From: Planctomycetota bacterium
GTDB taxonomy: Bacteria > Planctomycetota > UBA1135 > UBA2386
Assembly: GCA_029936315.1 (NCBI GenBank)
Contig: JAPYTD010000047.1
Location: 1 to 35,724, forward strand
Length of the DNA stretch: 35,724 nucleotides
Direction: 5' to 3'
The translations under genes and the position numbers were made by a program. Every line of letters starts with the position of its first letter. Position 1 is the stretch's first letter. Below the pieces are notes generated by a model. It did no database searches. It worked only from the letters and a program-made list of their open reading frames with translations, and had not been told where the DNA came from. This document shows, in pieces, positions 33,773 through 35,724 of this stretch.

Positions 33773-35724
33773 CTAGTTTAGGCCAACCGTCAGCTTGAGG
33801 CCGTTCGAGATCGCCATGCCGAACGGGTTGATGCCGGGCACCAACGCAACGGACTGGCAATACACTACGAAGCCGGCCAGAGATGGCGTGGTAGGTAGCG
33901 GCCACGACACCACCGCGGTGTTGCCGTTCGGTCCCCACAACACCGACACATCAATCGTCTGGTAGAGCTCACAGCCAGACATGCCGAGCGGGGTCAGACT
34001 GGCGCCCGGGTTGATCGGCGTCGTCGACAAGATCGCCAGACCAAAGATGGTCGACACCGGCAGATCCGACGTGACCAAGTCAAACGTCGTGCCCAACACC
34101 GGCGGTGCCGACACCGAGAACGACAACTCAGGCGCCGCGTTTGTGCAGACGCCAAGTCCCGAACCTGCCGCCGTCGCCATCACGACGCTGCCCGGATCGT
34201 TGGTCGTGTCCTGGGAGAAGCCAGTCAGGTAGTCACCCGAGACGCTGATGTTCTGGTAGAGGAAGTGCACGTCGCCGTTGATCCAGAACTGCACTTGGAA
34301 CGTCGACGAGCCGCTGTTGAAGAAGTTCGGCACCGTCACCCACGTGACCGTCGTGACCGTCGTCGAGGCGTCGAACCACACCGAGCCGCCTGCGCTCGGG
34401 TTCAAGTCGTGCCACAGTGGCGCCCACATCGCGTGCGCGAGGAAAGCCGACACGTCAGGCAGGATGTTGCTGGCGCCAGTGAATTGGCCATCAACAATCC
34501 AACCGTTGCTGCAGATGCGAATCTGGTTGGTCGAGCCGCCGGGGTAAGGCATCGTGAAGCCGAGGTTGCGAATGACTTCCGTGTTGTCGCCGAGGCCGAG
34601 GTTGCTGCCCGATGCCGGGATCCACGTGCCCTGACCGGGCAGAAACACGTAGTCGCCATTGACGTATTGGAACGTGATCGAGGAGTTGGCCAGACTAAAG
34701 CTCGGGTACTCGTAGATCGCGTCGGCGCAGGATGCGCCATCACAGCCAAAGCCGATCGTCTCGACTTCCGCGAAGGTGCCGCTCGGTGCGACTTGACCGG
34801 GGCCACCGACGCACACGAGACCGTAATCGGCGTCGACGGCGGGCGTCTCCATGTGGTTGTCCATGACCAACGAGGAAGCCATGACCTGCACGAACCAGTC
34901 ACCGGCAACCGGGTTCTGCACGAAGACGTTCTCAACCGAGTTGATCGTGTCTTCACTGCCACCGGTGATCGACCAGACGCCGTCTTCGAGACCGACGTTG
35001 CCCCAGTATTGGTTACCGTTCGGATCCAGCACGCGCAAACTGAGGTCGTTGACCAGGACCTGCGCCGCACCCGGGTTGCCGGCCGGCTCATTCCAGTGCA
35101 GCGACACCTTCAACTCCGGTTCGCCGGTGGCGACCGTAATCTGCCAGACGTCCATAACGCCAGGGTCCAAGACGCTGGTCTCATCGACGATGAACGTCTT
35201 GGCGCGGTTGTCCCACATGTTCGCGAGACTCGGGAACCCACCCCAGCCCTGGTGTTCGCGCCTGTTGTCGGTGCTCGCGGCGGTGAACGGGTATTGGTTG
35301 CCGTTGACGATTTGCAGCGCCTTCAGCGTCGTGAAGTGCGGACGATTCTCGTGCGCCGTGCCACCGGCCGAACGCAACGTGTTGCCGAACGCACCGACAC
35401 CCGGGGACGCACTGTCGTCAGTAAACATCTGGATCGCAAGCACGTTGTGACCAGCAACGATCGGCGTCGCACCAGAGGTGCCGCCAAAGCCAGCCGTCCA
35501 GTTGGTGCCCGAGTAGCCAGCGATGCCGCTCAAGTCAGACGTGCCAATGTCGTCGTAGTAGGCCGTCATGTCGGGCTTGATGCGACCATCGGCCGCCGGG
35601 CCGATGCTGGCGCTGCTGTTCAACCACGAATCGTTGGCCGGATTTGCGTCATCGTTGTGATCGACACCGCCGATCGAGAACACGTTCTTGGCCCACGCCT
35701 GCGGACGCGAATCCTGGTTGCCGG
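33773..35724 (-). CDS. Second subtilase-like exported protein, 5' end outside the window
   Basis: The frame is open from the right edge to a stop at 33773, about 650 residues, without its N terminus. It aligns by eye with the subtilase at 18367-21639. Shared stretches are SRPQAWAKNVFSIGGV, IGPAADGRIKPDMTAYYDD, FGGTSGATPIVAGHNVLAIQ (the active-site serine loop) and HQGWGGFPSLANMWD. A P-like domain follows with VENVFVQNPVAGDWFVQV. Instead of duplicated modules it then carries a nidogen-like domain (IRICSNGWIVDG, then STFQVQFWINGDVHFLYQ) like the 14140 protein. It ends in the shared module (GMSGCELYQ, LPTTPSLAGFVVYCQ, ISNGLKLTVG). The histidine and aspartate regions lie off the window, so catalysis cannot be judged. 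Confidence 0.85.
   Translation of the reverse strand, partial: GNQDSRPQAWAKNVFSIGGVDHNDDANPANDSWLNSSASIGPAADGRIKPDMTAYYDDIGTSDLSGIAGYSGTNWTAGFGGTSGATPIVAGHNVLAIQMFTDDSASPGVGAFGNTLRSAGGTAHENRPHFTTLKALQIVNGNQYPFTAASTDNRREHQGWGGFPSLANMWDNRAKTFIVDETSVLDPGVMDVWQITVATGEPELKVSLHWNEPAGNPGAAQVLVNDLSLRVLDPNGNQYWGNVGLEDGVWSITGGSEDTINSVENVFVQNPVAGDWFVQVMASSLVMDNHMETPAVDADYGLVCVGGPGQVAPSGTFAEVETIGFGCDGASCADAIYEYPSFSLANSSITFQYVNGDYVFLPGQGTWIPASGSNLGLGDNTEVIRNLGFTMPYPGGSTNQIRICSNGWIVDGQFTGASNILPDVSAFLAHAMWAPLWHDLNPSAGGSVWFDASTTVTTVTWVTVPNFFNSGSSTFQVQFWINGDVHFLYQNISVSGDYLTGFSQDTTNDPGSVVMATAAGSGLGVCTNAAPELSFSVSAPPVLGTTFDLVTSDLPVSTIFGLAILSTTPINPGASLTPLGMSGCELYQTIDVSVLWGPNGNTAVVSWPLPTTPSLAGFVVYCQSVALVPGINPFGMAISNGLKLTVGLN

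Overview
The window reads as chromosomal DNA of a planctomycete (Planctomycetota). It is GC-rich and densely coding. It carries families typical of that phylum: DUF1501, DUF1549/DUF1553, a PSCyt1-type cytochrome fused to WD40, double DUF1080, a SASA-domain esterase, HEAT/VWA and DUF692-like sequence. Most of the products carry signal peptides, so this is a secretome-rich region. I saw no rRNA, tRNA, CRISPR array, insertion sequence or phage gene.

Layout. 1-1715 (-): a secreted FG-GAP lipoprotein that runs off the left edge. 1816-3249 (+): a HAD-type 5'-nucleotidase. 3330-3668 (+): remains of an FG-GAP protein gene broken by an in-frame stop. 3753-5084 (+): an exported protein with one haem c motif. 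5075-5486 (-): two out-of-frame remnants, the first resembling the start of a DUF692 (MNIO) enzyme. 5483-9273 (-): SASA esterase, TlpA-like redoxin and VWA protein; a 7 x 16 bp tandem array lies just after the VWA stop codon. 9358-10152 (+): TerC-family transporter. 10238-11847 (+): two translationally coupled exported proteins of unknown function. 12252-13979 (+): secreted multicopper oxidase. 14140-16011 (-): large exported beta-rich protein. 16215-18310 (+): a trypsin/PDZ protease followed by a relative that has lost catalytic residues. 18367-21639 (-): subtilase-like protein with a recent internal duplication. 21835-22881 (+): deoxyhypusine synthase-like enzyme, probably a homospermidine synthase. 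22897-25128 (-): double DUF1080 protein, a small truncated secreted protein and a secretin-N/STN-like protein. 25377-33754 (+): a four-gene block DUF1501 > PPC-domain protein > DUF1549/DUF1553 > PSCyt1-WD40. 33773-35724 (-): a second subtilase-like paralogue, cut by the right edge.

Two themes stand out. First, five otherwise unrelated exported proteins (the 10238 product, the multicopper oxidase, the 14140 protein and both subtilases) end in what looks like the same C-terminal module, with the pattern P-x(3-6)-[LP]-x-G-x(2-4)-Q. This may be a sorting or attachment domain of this lineage. Second, the 25377-33754 block joins a Tat-exported DUF1501 protein to proteins with CxxCH-type motifs in tight, partly overlapping order. 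It looks like one exported redox or degradative machine of unknown chemistry.

The 3250-5490 stretch shows gene decay: two broken genes flank the haem c protein. All assignments come from reading motifs and gene order; no database search was possible.
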